Shown: piece after piece, positions 10,884-20,913 of the stretch
How the letters are laid out: each line of letters begins with the position of its first letter
Position numbering within the stretch: position 1 is the first letter of the stretch
Assembly: GCF_000617925.1 (NCBI RefSeq)
Contig: NZ_BAMT01000006.1
Location: 1 to 64,000 of the forward strand
DNA length: 64,000 nucleotides
Origin: Methylobacillus glycogenes JCM 2850
GTDB lineage: Bacteria; Pseudomonadota; Gammaproteobacteria; Burkholderiales; Methylophilaceae
Direction: 5' to 3'
Notes under the pieces: generated by a model
Told to the model about the DNA's origin: nothing
Database searches by the model: none
Seen by the model: only the letters and a program-made list of their open reading frames with translations
Translations under genes and position numbers: made by a program

Positions 10884-10960
10884 GGTGGCTGTAGCTCAGT
10901 TGGTAGAGCCCTGGATTGTGATTCCAGTTGTCGTGGGTTCGAGCCCCATCAGCCACCCCA
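10884..10960 (+). tRNA. tRNA-His (anticodon GTG)
   Basis: Acceptor GTGGCTG/CAGCCAC with the encoded G-1 at 10884 facing discriminator C73, the identity element of tRNA-His. The anticodon loop is TTGTGAT and CCA is encoded. Third tRNA of the cluster; no clear terminator follows. Confidence 0.96.
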
Positions 10961-11467
10961 CATTCCTCCCTTAAATATCCTCATTTGATTCGCCAGTTGC
11001 ACTAGGCGAGCATGCTGTCCTTGGCTGCTGTCAGCCATGGCGCCAGTAGCATCCAGCGTGTTGATTTATGCGGGTGGGATGTAGGGAGTGACGCAACAAA
11101 ACGGGTAGATTGAAGATTGATCAAGGCCATTTGATCAGCAGCCCATTTGATCAGCAGCTTAGATGGCCTATGTGCTTGAATTATTGATGGACACCTCAAG
11201 GCGTAAGCCGTAGACTGCCGCCACTGTTGTTTTGCACTCCTCATCGATTCAGGCCTTATTAGTTGCAATAGTGCTTGATGCAACCAGTCCACAGCGTTAA
11301 AGCCTTACCGTGTGGCCTACTTTCCCTTCCGGCTAGCAATTTCTCGGACGGTACAAATAGGTGCCGTTACCGCCTGCCGCTTGCATAGTAATAAGTTGCA
11401 ATGTGGATGATGGACTGTGGAGAGCGCGCTTAAGGTATTACCCATACAGAAAAATATAGGAGTAATT
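10961..11467. other. Intergenic stretch without a convincing gene
   Basis: About 500 bp between tRNA-His and infA. It contains a small hairpin (TGGCTG/CAGCCA at 11022-11037) and an exact 16-bp tandem duplication at 11127-11158. A 96-codon minus-strand reading frame (11002-11292) has no recognisable protein character. I find no RNA gene. Confidence 0.5.
11127..11158 (+). repeat. Perfect 16-bp tandem duplication
   Basis: CCATTTGATCAGCAGC occurs twice head to tail (11127-11142 and 11143-11158) with no mismatch. It looks like a simple local duplication; each copy contains the palindrome TGATCA. Confidence 0.8.
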
Positions 11468-11731
11468 ATGGCTAAAGAAGAACTGATTGAGATGCAAGGT
11501 AAAGTGGACGAGGTGCTGCCAGACTCTCGTTTCAAGGTCATACTGGATAACGGTCATCAGATCATTGCCTACACTGGCGGCAAAATGCGCAAGCACCATA
11601 TTCGTATCTTGGCGGGTGACAGTGTTTCAGTGGAAATGTCACCTTATGATTTAGGCAAGGGTCGTATTACTTTCCGTCATCTTGATGTGACGAATCGCGC
11701 TCCCAAGCCCACCAAGCAATTCAAGCGTTAG
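11468..11731 (+). CDS. infA: Translation initiation factor IF-1 (longer betaproteobacterial paralogue)
   Basis: IF-1 binds the A site of the 30S subunit during initiation. The 87-residue S1/OB-fold product starts [20 protein letters not shown], with AGGAG upstream, and contains [21 protein letters not shown] and [13 protein letters not shown]. It is about 15 residues longer than canonical IF-1, with a basic tail ([11 protein letters not shown]). It stands alone rather than next to rpmJ in the ribosomal protein operon. This suggests the second, accessory infA copy that many Betaproteobacteria carry; that assignment is inference from length and context. Confidence 0.9.
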   Translation: MAKEELIEMQGKVDEVLPDSRFKVILDNGHQIIAYTGGKMRKHHIRILAGDSVSVEMSPYDLGKGRITFRHLDVTNRAPKPTKQFKR

Positions 11732-12064
11732 GCCATTGAGCTGAGCACCCACAGTGGTGCGCAGTATCAACCCAAGCCCTAGCTTTAACCATTCCTAGCA
11801 CCCGTGCTAATGCTAACTTTAGCGCTTTAATGCAGCTGCAATTTGCTCTCTGACACGCTTCAGATTCGATTTGTGCAAGTTTGCGCAATGCGTGCATGGA
11901 GAGCTTGTTAGGACATGTTCTAAGTTCTCCCGCCATGCGTCTTCAGTAACATGGCTTGAATCCGTCAACGGTACTAATCTTGTGTGAACATGGCGATATG
12001 CTTATAGTAGCGCCATGGTTTACGCTCATACTTCCCCCCGCATGATTCCAAGAAAGCCGCGCTA
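11732..12064. other. Intergenic region with a putative promoter and operator-like repeat
   Basis: No gene is convincing here. The right end holds TTGTGT (11980-11985), 17 bp, TATAGT (12003-12008), a plausible promoter for the sigma-54 activator. Overlapping it is the inverted repeat CATGGCG (11989-11995)/CGCCATG (12011-12017), which could be an operator or a leader hairpin. Confidence 0.4.
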
Positions 12065-13516
12065 ATGGCTGCATTGCGCCCAACCTTGATCATCATCGAT
12101 GATGATCCACTGATCTCCGATACCCTACATTTTTTGCTTGGCAAGGATTTTGAAGTCTACGTTGCCGAGTCACGCACCCAAGCCAAGAGCGTGTTGCGCC
12201 AGTTGCCAGAGCCACCTTCATTGGCCTTGGTTGACTTGGGGCTACCGCCAGTGCCGCACAAGCCTGATGAGGGCTTCAAAGTCATAGGTGAGTTGCTGGC
12301 CCATTCCCCCACCATGAAGATTCTGGTGTTGTCGGGGCAAAATGAAGAGGTCAATGTCAAGCATGCGCTGACCTTGGGTGCGGTCGATTTTATTCCCAAG
12401 CCTTGTGATGTCGATAAGCTGCGCGAATTCTTGCACAACGCGCTGAAGTTGCAGGACGCCGAACTGGGAGAGAATCAGTCCGCGAATGACGGTTGGGGTC
12501 TGCTGGGCAAAAGCTTGCCCATGGATACCTTGCGTACACAGATCACGCAATTTGCCGACGCGCCGTTTCCGGTGTTGATCGAAGGTGAGTCGGGCAGTGG
12601 CAAGGAGTTGGTGGCAAGTTGCTTGCATCGCTTCAGTCGCCGCTCACAACAGCCCTATCTATCATTAAATTGTGCGGCGATTTCGCCCAACTTGGCAGAA
12701 TCCATCTTGTTTGGACATGGCAAGGGCTCTTTCACTGGCGCTGCCAATGCCCATACCGGCTATTTCGAAGATGCGGGTGAAGGCACGCTGTTCTTGGATG
12801 AGGTTGGCGAATTGCCGCTGGAGCTGCAATCCAAGCTGTTACGCGTGCTGGAAAATGGTGAGTATCAACGCATAGGGGAAACTCAGACCCGCCGCTCGCG
12901 CGCTCGTATAGTCGCGGCGACCAATCGTGATTTGCGGGAAGAGGTGCGTAAAGGCAATTTCCGAATTGATCTCTACCACCGACTTAGTGTGTTTGCTGTG
13001 CGTGTGCCGCCTTTGCGCGATCTGGATCAGGACAGATTATTGCTACTGGAGCATTTCAACCTGTTTTATTCGCGTGAAACCGGGCAGCAGCCGTTTGAAC
13101 TGGATGAAAAAGCCAGACAGCGCTGGATGGCTTACCACTTCCCTGGCAATGTGCGGGAGTTGCGCAATATCATCATCCGCCTGGTGGCCAAGTATTCCGG
13201 GCGTATTGTCAGTGATGTGCAGTTAGCATCCGAGCTTGATTTGATGCATAGCGGATTTGCCAGTGCTGCGAGTGGCCCTAGTGAAACAGCATTGCTCAGT
13301 GACGATGCCGCGATGGCAACGCAAGCGCACAAACATCTGCAGACGCAGGCCAATGTCAATCTGGATCAGGTGCTGAAATCCTGGGAGCGTGCTTATGTCG
13401 ATGCTGCCATGAAAATTACCCACGGTAATCTTAGCCAGGCCGCCAAGCTCTTAGGCATCAATCGCACCACCTTGTATAGCCGTATTCAACTGCAGCAGGA
13501 TTACAAAGGCGAATAG
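12065..13516 (+). CDS. Sigma-54-dependent response regulator (PrsR-like), pilus cluster
   Basis: NtrC-type activator of 483 residues. The receiver domain (about 1-125) has Asp12-14 and phosphoacceptor Asp57 in LVDLGLPP. The AAA+ domain (about 145-380) has Walker A GESGSGKE at 174-181, GSFTGA at 221-226 and Walker B GTLFLDEVGEL. A Fis-type HTH lies near the C-terminus (LSQAAKLLGINRTTLYSRI). The sigma-54 contact loop reads GSFTGA instead of the usual GAFTGA. The receiver and linker resemble the regulator class associated with PEP-CTERM/exosortase loci (PrsR), but here it heads an MSHA-like pilus cluster and overlaps the next gene by one base. No histidine kinase gene is adjacent. The promoter is probably at 11980-12008. 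Confidence 0.85.
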   Translation: MAALRPTLIIIDDDPLISDTLHFLLGKDFEVYVAESRTQAKSVLRQLPEPPSLALVDLGLPPVPHKPDEGFKVIGELLAHSPTMKILVLSGQNEEVNVKHALTLGAVDFIPKPCDVDKLREFLHNALKLQDAELGENQSANDGWGLLGKSLPMDTLRTQITQFADAPFPVLIEGESGSGKELVASCLHRFSRRSQQPYLSLNCAAISPNLAESILFGHGKGSFTGAANAHTGYFEDAGEGTLFLDEVGELPLELQSKLLRVLENGEYQRIGETQTRRSRARIVAATNRDLREEVRKGNFRIDLYHRLSVFAVRVPPLRDLDQDRLLLLEHFNLFYSRETGQQPFELDEKARQRWMAYHFPGNVRELRNIIIRLVAKYSGRIVSDVQLASELDLMHSGFASAASGPSETALLSDDAAMATQAHKHLQTQANVNLDQVLKSWERAYVDAAMKITHGNLSQAAKLLGINRTTLYSRIQLQQDYKGE

Positions 13517-14817
13517 TGTATTACGCTCACTTCGGCCTGAAAGAACCGCCCTTTAAAATCACCCCCAATACCGATTTTTTCTTTACTGGCGGTAACCGCG
13601 GTGCAGTGCTGGAGGCCGTGCGCTACGCCATTCTGCATGGCGAGGGCATCGTCAAAGTGGTGGGAGAGGTGGGCAGTGGCAAGACCATGCTCTGCCGTAT
13701 GCTACAAGCGCAGTTGCCGTCCCAGGTAGACAGCGTTTACCTGGCCAACCCCAGCATGGCACCTGAAGACGTGTTGTATGCAATTGCTCAGGAATTGCAT
13801 CTTGACGTCAGTGTGGAGGCAGGGCGCTTGGAGGTGATGCAGCGATTGCAACAACTCTTGCTGGAAAAGCATGAGGCCAAGCGCAGGGTGGTGGTGTTTG
13901 TCGAAGAGGCGCAGGGCATGCCTTTGGCTACCCTGGAAGAAATCCGCTTGCTCACCAACCTGGAAACCCGCCACGACAAACTCTTGCAAATCGTGCTCTT
14001 TGGCCAGCCAGAGCTTGATGATAATTTAGCCTTGCGCGAAATCCGTCAGCTCAAGGAGCGTATCACCCATAGTTTTTATCTCGGGCCGCTCAAGTCCGAG
14101 GAAGTGGGGGATTACCTGATGTTCCGCCTGCGTGCTGCCGGATATGCCGGGCCGCCGCTATTTACTCAGCGTGCAGTCCGCTGCCTGGCCCGCCAGGCTA
14201 ATGGCCTGGTGCGGCGGGTGAATATTCTGGCGGATAAATCCTTGCTGGCGGCTTTTGCCGCCAATACCTATCAAGTCACGCCCCGACATGTGCGGGCAGC
14301 CATACAAGATAGTGATTTTTCTGCCGTGTCTGCGCCCGCATTACCGTATCGCTGGTTGATGGCAGGTATGTTGGCGATAGGACTGATCAGTGCAACAGCC
14401 TGGGTTTATTTTGCGCCTGGGCCCATCGCCCAAGCGCCTCAGTCATCAGCTTTACAAGCCTTTACACCCCCTGCAATAGAAAATCCAAGTATGATGTCCG
14501 TGATTGAGCAACGGCGCGCTGAAGCTGGCGATTGGCTAGCAGCTCAGAGCGATTCTGACATTAGCCTGGAGCTGATTCGAGGACAAAATCTCGGCACGCT
14601 GCAACAGGCGTTGCAAGCTTGGTTACCTGAGCTGGTGCTGGATGAGTTGCATGTGCTGGAAACGCAGCAAGAATCAGGGGTTCTGGTGCTTTACGGCACA
14701 TTTGCAGACAGGCAGCAGGCTCTGGACGAGCTCAATCGTTTGCCAGCGGCGGTGCAGCAAAACGCTCATCTGCGAACTATCGCTGGAATCAAGCAAGAAT
14801 TAGCGCAAAATCAATAG
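13516..14817 (+). CDS. MshM/ExeA-like secretion ATPase with transmembrane segment
   Basis: AAA+ ATPase of the GspA/ExeA/MshM family, also related to the exosortase-locus ATPase. It helps place or assemble the secretin across the envelope. The 433-residue protein begins MYYAHFGLKEPPFKITP. It has Walker A GEVGSGKT at 50-57 and a Walker B region (VVVFVEEAQ) near 127-135, a single transmembrane segment near 276-298, and a C-terminal SPOR-like stretch (VLVLYGTFADRQQALDELN) facing the periplasm. The GTG start overlaps the upstream stop by one base. The secretin gene follows after 72 bp. Confidence 0.85.
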   Translation: MYYAHFGLKEPPFKITPNTDFFFTGGNRGAVLEAVRYAILHGEGIVKVVGEVGSGKTMLCRMLQAQLPSQVDSVYLANPSMAPEDVLYAIAQELHLDVSVEAGRLEVMQRLQQLLLEKHEAKRRVVVFVEEAQGMPLATLEEIRLLTNLETRHDKLLQIVLFGQPELDDNLALREIRQLKERITHSFYLGPLKSEEVGDYLMFRLRAAGYAGPPLFTQRAVRCLARQANGLVRRVNILADKSLLAAFAANTYQVTPRHVRAAIQDSDFSAVSAPALPYRWLMAGMLAIGLISATAWVYFAPGPIAQAPQSSALQAFTPPAIENPSMMSVIEQRRAEAGDWLAAQSDSDISLELIRGQNLGTLQQALQAWLPELVLDELHVLETQQESGVLVLYGTFADRQQALDELNRLPAAVQQNAHLRTIAGIKQELAQNQ

Positions 14818-14889
14818 CTTGATTGCATGCAGCTGTAATGTGAGATAAATTCAGCAAAACAATATCAATATCTAACGGGGAGTTGTGTC

Positions 14890-16727
14890 TTGTCCGGCCA
14901 TTTGCCACGCGTTGTCAGCATTCTGATCTTGCCATTCGTGCTTGGTTTGGCCAGCTGCGCGCATCAATCTGCCGTCACACCTTCCAGCGGCCATATTGAT
15001 GGCCACATCAATCCGACTATCCCTGATCCTGCGCTAGCCGCCAGCATTCCCGCGCCTGCCCGCAGCACTGCCTATCTACCTGCACCCAAGCCACGCACCA
15101 AGGAGCAGACTTATAGCGTGGTGGTCAACGATGTGCCCGTAAAAGAAATCCTCTTTGCGCTGGCGCGTGAGAGCAAGCTTAATATCGATATCCATCCTGC
15201 CATTCAAGGTCGCGTGACACTGAATGCAGTAGACCAGACCCTTCCTGCCATTCTGGAACGCTTGTCCAAACAGGTAGACCTAACCTATCGCGTAGACGGC
15301 AATGTGCTGAGCATTGTGCCTGACATGCCTGTGCTGCGAAGTTACAAGGTGGATTACGTCAATATGTCGCGCGATACAGTTGGATTTATAGGGGCTGCGG
15401 CTGAAATTGCCAGTACCGGACGTAGTGCATCCACTACCAGCGGAGCAGGTGGTAGCGCCAGCAGCTCCAGTTCTGGCACTTCAGGCACGGGTGCTGCCAA
15501 TAGCTCACGCACTGCCGTTAATAGTGAATCAAAGAATCATTTCTGGCAGACCCTGATCCAGAATCTGCAAGATATCCTGGCTGAAACCGATAAAGAGGTC
15601 ATCATCACCCGCGCAGGTAGCCCTGCGCAGCAGGCTGAGACAGCAACTCAGACGGCAGAAGATGGCACGGTAACGCCAGCCGCAGCAAGTGGCCGTACTA
15701 CTAATGAAGATAGAGAGCAGGCTCGTACCGAATATAAAACCCTGTTTGCTGCCACCGTGATTGCCAGCCCGGAAGCGGGCATGGTGAGCATACGTGCAAC
15801 CAGCCGACAGCATGAGAAGGTGCAAGAGTTCCTCGACAAGATCATGACCAGCGCCAAGCGCCAGGTGCTGATTGAGGCTTCTATTGTCGAAGTCACGCTT
15901 AACGACACCTACCAGGCTGGCATAGACTGGACTCGTCTGGGCAATGGTTTCAATATGACCAACCAGTTGGGCTTGAGCACGGTGCTGGCCCCAGCCGGAA
16001 TTGCAGGTACTGCAGGCACCAGTGTGCCATTCAGCGTTGGCTATTCAAGCACCAATAGCAATATTGATTTCAACCTGCGCCTGCTGCAGCAATTTGGCAA
16101 TACCAAGGTATTGTCCAGCCCCAAGCTCATGGTGCTCAACAATCAGACCGCTGTACTTAAGGTCGTGGATAACTTGGTGTATTTCACTATCCAGTCGCAG
16201 ATTTCGCAGGGCACAACACTGGGCGCGAATAACCTGCAATCCATCACCACCACCCCCAACACAGTGCCGGTTGGTGTGGTCATGAGTGTTACCCCGCAGA
16301 TCAATGACAGTGGCGCGGTCAATATCAATATCCGTCCGACAATTTCCCGCGTGCTTAGCTATGTACCGACCCTAACCCGCAATTAGGCTTGGGCACCACC
16401 CGCATTGAAAGTCGTATCCCGCAGATTCAGGTGCGTGAGCTGGAGTCTGTGCTGCGTATCAACAGTGGCAATACTGCCGTGCTCGGCGGCTTGATGCAGG
16501 ACAATATCCAGCAAGCCAGTGATCATGTACCTGGCCTCAGCAAGATTCCGCTGGTGGGCAAGTTGTTCACGGGACGTAGCAATTTCAACGTCAAGACCGA
16601 GTTAGTTATCTTCCTGCGCCCCGTGGTGCTGCAGAATGCCAGCCTGGAAAGTGATGAGTTGAGCAGTTACAAGCAATATCTTCCTGCTCAGCAATTGCAG
16701 AGAATGATCAATGAGTCTGTTAATTAG
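14890..16727 (+). CDS. mshL: MSHA-type secretin MshL (one-base frameshift)
   Basis: Outer-membrane secretin of the GspD/PilQ/MshL family that forms the pilus exit channel. TTG start with GGGGAG 8 bp upstream. The N-terminus is a lipoprotein-type signal (lipobox LASC, Cys near residue 23). An STN/secretin N0-type domain follows (about 75-160), then a Ser/Gly/Thr-rich linker (about 180-215), and the secretin core from about 290 (VLIEASIVEVTLNDTYQAGIDW). The frame breaks at about 16365. Adding one C (taccgac to tacccgac) joins the core to RIESRIPQIQVRELESVLR and the conserved end LVIFLRPVVLQN. The repaired length is about 612 residues. The last 17 bp overlap the next gene. Confidence 0.9.
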
Positions 16728-17859
16728 CGCGCTACAGAAGGCGGAACAGGCTCGTAAACAGTCCGTGGACAAAGCGGATGTTGAGGATTTTCTGCTCGAA
16801 CTTGCCCCACAGGAAGAGAGCAAGCCTGAGGATGTGGCTGCACCTGCCAGCGTTAATCTGGCACAAGAGAACGCAAGCAGGCAAAGGGCCGCTGCACAGC
16901 TGCTGGCAGCCAAAGCCAGTGCAGTAAAGCTGGAAACACGTATCTCACCTTTCATGCTGGGCTTGTTGCTGCTGTCGCTGTTGCTGATGATAGGGGCAGG
17001 TGTCTTCTGGTATCTCAGCTCCCTGACTCAGCCCGAGGTCATGATTGCAAAGCCTGTGACTCTGCCCGCACCCAGTACGCCCGGCGTAGCGAATAACGCA
17101 ACCATAGAGGATGCTAGTGCGGAGACGCTACTCTCAGAGCCGCCGCTGGCAGAGACTGCCCAAACTCAAACTCCAGCCGAAAGCGTCGCTCAGCCCCCGC
17201 TGGAGGCATCGTCACTTAGGCCAGAGCGTGTTGCAGCCAATCCAAGCGCTAAATCACAAGCAAGTGTAGAGCCTGCCCCAGCTGTGCCTCCCGTATTTGG
17301 TGAGCCGCTCACAAGCTCAGAGGCAAGCCGGGTCTCGATCAGTAAAAATCGCGCTAGTGTAGGTGTTAGCCGGGATGTCATGACGGCATATGAAGCATTT
17401 AACCGCGGCGATGATCAGGCGGCACAGCAGGCTTACCGCCAGGCTCTGCAAGCAGATGTGCGCAATATTGATGCCTTGCTGGGTATGGCGGCGGTAGCGG
17501 CACGGCAGGGACGCCAGGCTGACGCGTTGGCGTGGTATGGCAAAGTGCTGGAACTCGAGCCGCGCAATAGCGTGGCCCAGACCGCCCTGCTGGATCTGCA
17601 AGGGCAAGCAGACCCCCAGGCCAGTGAATCGCGCCTTAAGACCATGATCAGTGCTAACCCGCAAGCCGCCCATCTGCACGCCGCACTGGGTCAGCTCTAC
17701 ATTAGCCAGGGTCAATGGCCGCTGGCTCAGCAATCTTTCTTTGAAGCTCATCACCTCGATGCCACTCATCCCGACTATGCATTCAACCTGGCTGTAAGCC
17801 TGGATCACATGGGCAAGTCCGCACTTGCCCTGCAATATTACCTGCAAGCACAGTCTTGA
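16711..17859 (+). CDS. mshN: MshN-like TPR protein
   Basis: Tetratricopeptide protein of the MSHA cluster, thought to link inner-membrane and secretin parts. The 382-residue product starts MSLLISALQKAEQARKQ, typical of MshN and GspB-like proteins. It has a transmembrane segment at about 77-98, a Pro/Ala/Glu-rich periplasmic linker, and at least four TPR units in the last 170 residues (AYEAFNRGDDQAAQQAYRQA and following). It overlaps mshL by 17 bp, which fixes the start. A 137-bp gap with a 12-bp palindrome (GAGGCTAGCCTC, 17949-17960) separates it from mshE. Confidence 0.85.
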   Translation: MSLLISALQKAEQARKQSVDKADVEDFLLELAPQEESKPEDVAAPASVNLAQENASRQRAAAQLLAAKASAVKLETRISPFMLGLLLLSLLLMIGAGVFWYLSSLTQPEVMIAKPVTLPAPSTPGVANNATIEDASAETLLSEPPLAETAQTQTPAESVAQPPLEASSLRPERVAANPSAKSQASVEPAPAVPPVFGEPLTSSEASRVSISKNRASVGVSRDVMTAYEAFNRGDDQAAQQAYRQALQADVRNIDALLGMAAVAARQGRQADALAWYGKVLELEPRNSVAQTALLDLQGQADPQASESRLKTMISANPQAAHLHAALGQLYISQGQWPLAQQSFFEAHHLDATHPDYAFNLAVSLDHMGKSALALQYYLQAQS

Positions 17860-17996
17860 TGGCCACGCATGCAGCAAGCAGCGTCAATCCGGCGCAACTG
17901 GCGACAAGAATCCAGCAACTTCAGTAAGTCTCTCCCGCTCATAGGGAAGAGGCTAGCCTCAAGTTGTCCGATTAACAGAACAAAAGTACTCATCAC

Positions 17997-19699
17997 ATGG
18001 TAGAACAGCGTCGCAAACTCCGTTTAGGGGAGTTGATGGTTCAGCAAGGCCTGATTAGTCAGGACCAGCTGCGCATCGCCCTTATGGAGCAGGAGCAAAG
18101 CAATATACCGCTGGGCAGGCAGCTGGTGCGCCTGGGCTTTATCACGGAATCTGTGGTGCGCGATCTGGTGGCGCATACCATAGGCCAGGAAAGCATAGAC
18201 CTCGCCACAGTGATTGCCGATGCCGATGCGCTGAATATGGTGCAGGAAGCTTTGCCCGCCGTTATCATCTGTTGCCAGTCGCTTTCGACAGCAGCAACAA
18301 GCAGCTCACCGTGGCCATGTCCGACATGTTCAATGTGGTGGCGCTAGATCAATTGCGCAGCATTGTCGGGGTGCAGGTGCAGGTCAAGCCTGTGCTGGCT
18401 GCCGAAGCCCAACTCGAAGAATACATAGATCAGTTCTATGGCTACGAGCTGTCGGTGGACGGCATACTGCGCGAAATCGAGACTGGCGAAATTGATTACC
18501 AGAGCCTGCAATCGGTCAGTGATGAATATACCCAGCCTGTCGTACGTCTTGTGGGTGCGCTGCTCATGGATGCGGTCAAGCGCGGCGCTTCGGATATTCA
18601 CTTTGAGCCAGAATATGCCTTCCTGCGCATACGTTACCGTATAGATGGCGTGTTGCAGCAGATTCGCAGTTTGCACAAAACTTACTGGCCAGGGATAGCG
18701 GTACGCCTCAAGGTGATTAGCGGCATGGATATCGCCGAAACCCGTTCGCCGCAGGATGGCCGCCTGAATATGAATCTGTGCGGCCGCCCGATTGATTTCC
18801 GCGTGGCCAGCCATCCCACCATACACGGTGAAAACATCGTGCTGCGCGTGCTGGATAGAGAAAAATCCATTATCCCGCTGGAGCGCATGAGCTTGCGCGG
18901 CGATGCGCTGGATGAACTCAAACTGATGATGACCCGGCCCGAGGGCATCTTGGTGGTGACTGGGCCTACCGGTAGCGGCAAGACCACCACACTGTATTCG
19001 CTGCTGTCATTCCAGAATACCGAAGCGGTCAACATCATGACCCTGGAAGACCCCGTGGAGTATCCGGTGACCATGATGCGTCAGACCTCGGTGGCCGAAG
19101 TTAATAAAGTGGATTTTGCCAATGGCATACGCTCCATCATGCGGCAAGACCCGGACATCATTCTGGTCGGTGAAATCCGTGATGCCGACACCGCCACCAT
19201 GGCCTTCCGTGCTGCGATGACAGGCCACCAGGTATTCACCACGCTGCATACCAACTCAGCACTGGGCACATTCCCACGCTTGCTGGATATTGGTATTTCA
19301 CCCGATATCATGGCGGGCAATATCATAGGCGTGGTGGCCCAGCGTCTGGTGCGCGTGCTGTGCCAGCACTGCAAACTTGAATATGCGCCCAATGATGACG
19401 AGCGCAAGCTGCTGGGCAGTACCCACCGTCTGGATTTGCGCATACACCGTGCGCAAGGTTGCAAGCAATGCAACTACACTGGCTATCGTGGACGTATGGC
19501 CATCATGGAGTTGCTGCGCATAGATCATGACATGGATGGCCTTATCGCGCGCCGTGCGCATTTCGATGAAATGCGCACCATGGCGCTGGATAAAGGCTTT
19601 ACCACCTTGGCCGAGGATGGCATACGCCGCATTCTGGAGGGCTATACCAGTCTGGCCGAAGTCATGCGTGTGATCGATTTGACCAGCCGCGTGAGATAA
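17997..19699 (+). CDS. mshE: Pilus assembly ATPase MshE (one-base frameshift)
   Basis: GspE/PilB-type hexameric ATPase that powers pilus extension from the cytoplasm. The N-terminal MshEN-type domain (KLRLGELMVQQGLISQDQLR) may bind c-di-GMP, as in V. cholerae MshE. The C-terminal domain has Walker A GPTGSGKTTT near residue 322, an Asp box and Walker B (RQDPDIILVGEIRDADTA), and a four-Cys zinc motif (CQHC and CKQC near 456 and 488). The frame breaks at about 18259. Adding one C (cccgccgtt to cccgcccgtt) restores ALPARYHLLPVAF. The repaired length is about 567 residues. The platform gene starts 3 bp after the stop. Confidence 0.92.
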
Positions 19700-19702
19700 G
19701 CC

Positions 19703-20908
19703 ATGCCCAGCTTCGTCTACAAGGCAGTGGATCAAGGCGGCAAAGCCACTCGGGGTCGCATAGATGCGCTCAATGAGATTGATCTTGAGCTGCGCTTGAA
19801 GCGTATAGGCCTGGACCTGATCACCTTTAAACCTGCGAATGTGGGCAACAGCATGCTGGGGCGGCGCAGGGTCAGCCTGCAAGATCAGGTGATTTTCTGC
19901 TTTCAGCTGGAGCAGATGACCTCGGCAGGTGTGCCCTTGCTGGAAGGGCTGGTAGATTTGCGCGATAGCACGACTAACCTGAATTTCCAGAAAACCATAG
20001 GCGGCCTGGTATCGTCGGTGGAGGGCGGCAAGATGTTGTCGCAGGCCATGGCCGAGCATCCCGATGTGTTCAATCGTGTGTTTATCAGCTTGATACGCGC
20101 TGGTGAACAGACCGGGCGTCTGCCCGATATATTCCAGCATCTGGCAGAGACCTTGAAGTGGCAGGATGAGCTGATAGGCCAGACCAAACGTCTGATGCTA
20201 TATCCCGCCGCGGTGCTGGTGGTGGTGACCGCAGCCGTGGTCTTTCTCATGACCTATCTGGTTCCGCAGATGGTGTCTTTCCTCACCAATATGGGACAAG
20301 AGCTACCGCTGCAAACCCGTATCTTGATTGCGGTATCGCATGCGGTGGTGAATTACTGGTGGCTGATGCTCTCGGTGCCAGTAGTGTTAGTGGTGGCGCT
20401 GGCGATAGGGGTGCGCAAAAGTCCCCAGGTGCGCTACCGGTTCGATGAGTTTGTGCTGGGTATGCCCATCATAGGGCCGATTCTGAATAAAATTATACTG
20501 GCGCGTTTTTCGCGCTATTTTGCCCTGATGTATCAGGCTGGCATTCCAGTGCTGGATGCCATGCGCAGCTGCGAAGAAATTGTGGATAACCGTGTGGTGG
20601 CCGAGGCACTTAACCGTGCCTGGCAACAGATCAACGCGGGCGAAAGCATGAGCGATAGTTTCCGCAATGTGGGTTTGTTTCCGCCGCTGGTGGTGCGCAT
20701 GATACGCGTAGGTGAGAGCACGGGCGGCCTGGACAAGGCTCTGCTCAATATCAGTTACTTCTACGATAGAGATGTCAGTGAGTCCGTGGAGAAAATGCTC
20801 AAGCTCATAGAGCCTATCTTGACCGTGGTACTGGGTACCATTCTGGCGTGGATCATGTTTTCCGTGCTGGGCCCGGTGTACGATTCCTTCAGTCAACTCA
20901 AACTCTAG
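19703..20908 (+). CDS. mshG: Pilus inner-membrane platform protein MshG
   Basis: GspF/PilC-type polytopic protein that anchors the assembly ATPase and passes pilins into the growing fibre. The 401-residue protein has two T2SSF domains (about 65-190 and 270-390) with the expected helices (LYPAAVLVVVTAAVVFLMTY and IEPILTVVLGTILAWIMFSV) and the signature QLEQMTSAGVPLLEGL. The start is 3 bp after mshE. The next gene begins 5 bp after its stop, so the whole run is one operon. Confidence 0.92.
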   Translation: MPSFVYKAVDQGGKATRGRIDALNEIDLELRLKRIGLDLITFKPANVGNSMLGRRRVSLQDQVIFCFQLEQMTSAGVPLLEGLVDLRDSTTNLNFQKTIGGLVSSVEGGKMLSQAMAEHPDVFNRVFISLIRAGEQTGRLPDIFQHLAETLKWQDELIGQTKRLMLYPAAVLVVVTAAVVFLMTYLVPQMVSFLTNMGQELPLQTRILIAVSHAVVNYWWLMLSVPVVLVVALAIGVRKSPQVRYRFDEFVLGMPIIGPILNKIILARFSRYFALMYQAGIPVLDAMRSCEEIVDNRVVAEALNRAWQQINAGESMSDSFRNVGLFPPLVVRMIRVGESTGGLDKALLNISYFYDRDVSESVEKMLKLIEPILTVVLGTILAWIMFSVLGPVYDSFSQLKL

Positions 20909-20913
20909 CCGCC

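Noticed and set aside
11002-11292. 96-codon minus-strand reading frame between tRNA-His and infA
   Set aside because: No ribosome site, no family resemblance, and its sequence spans the 16-bp tandem duplication; looks accidental.
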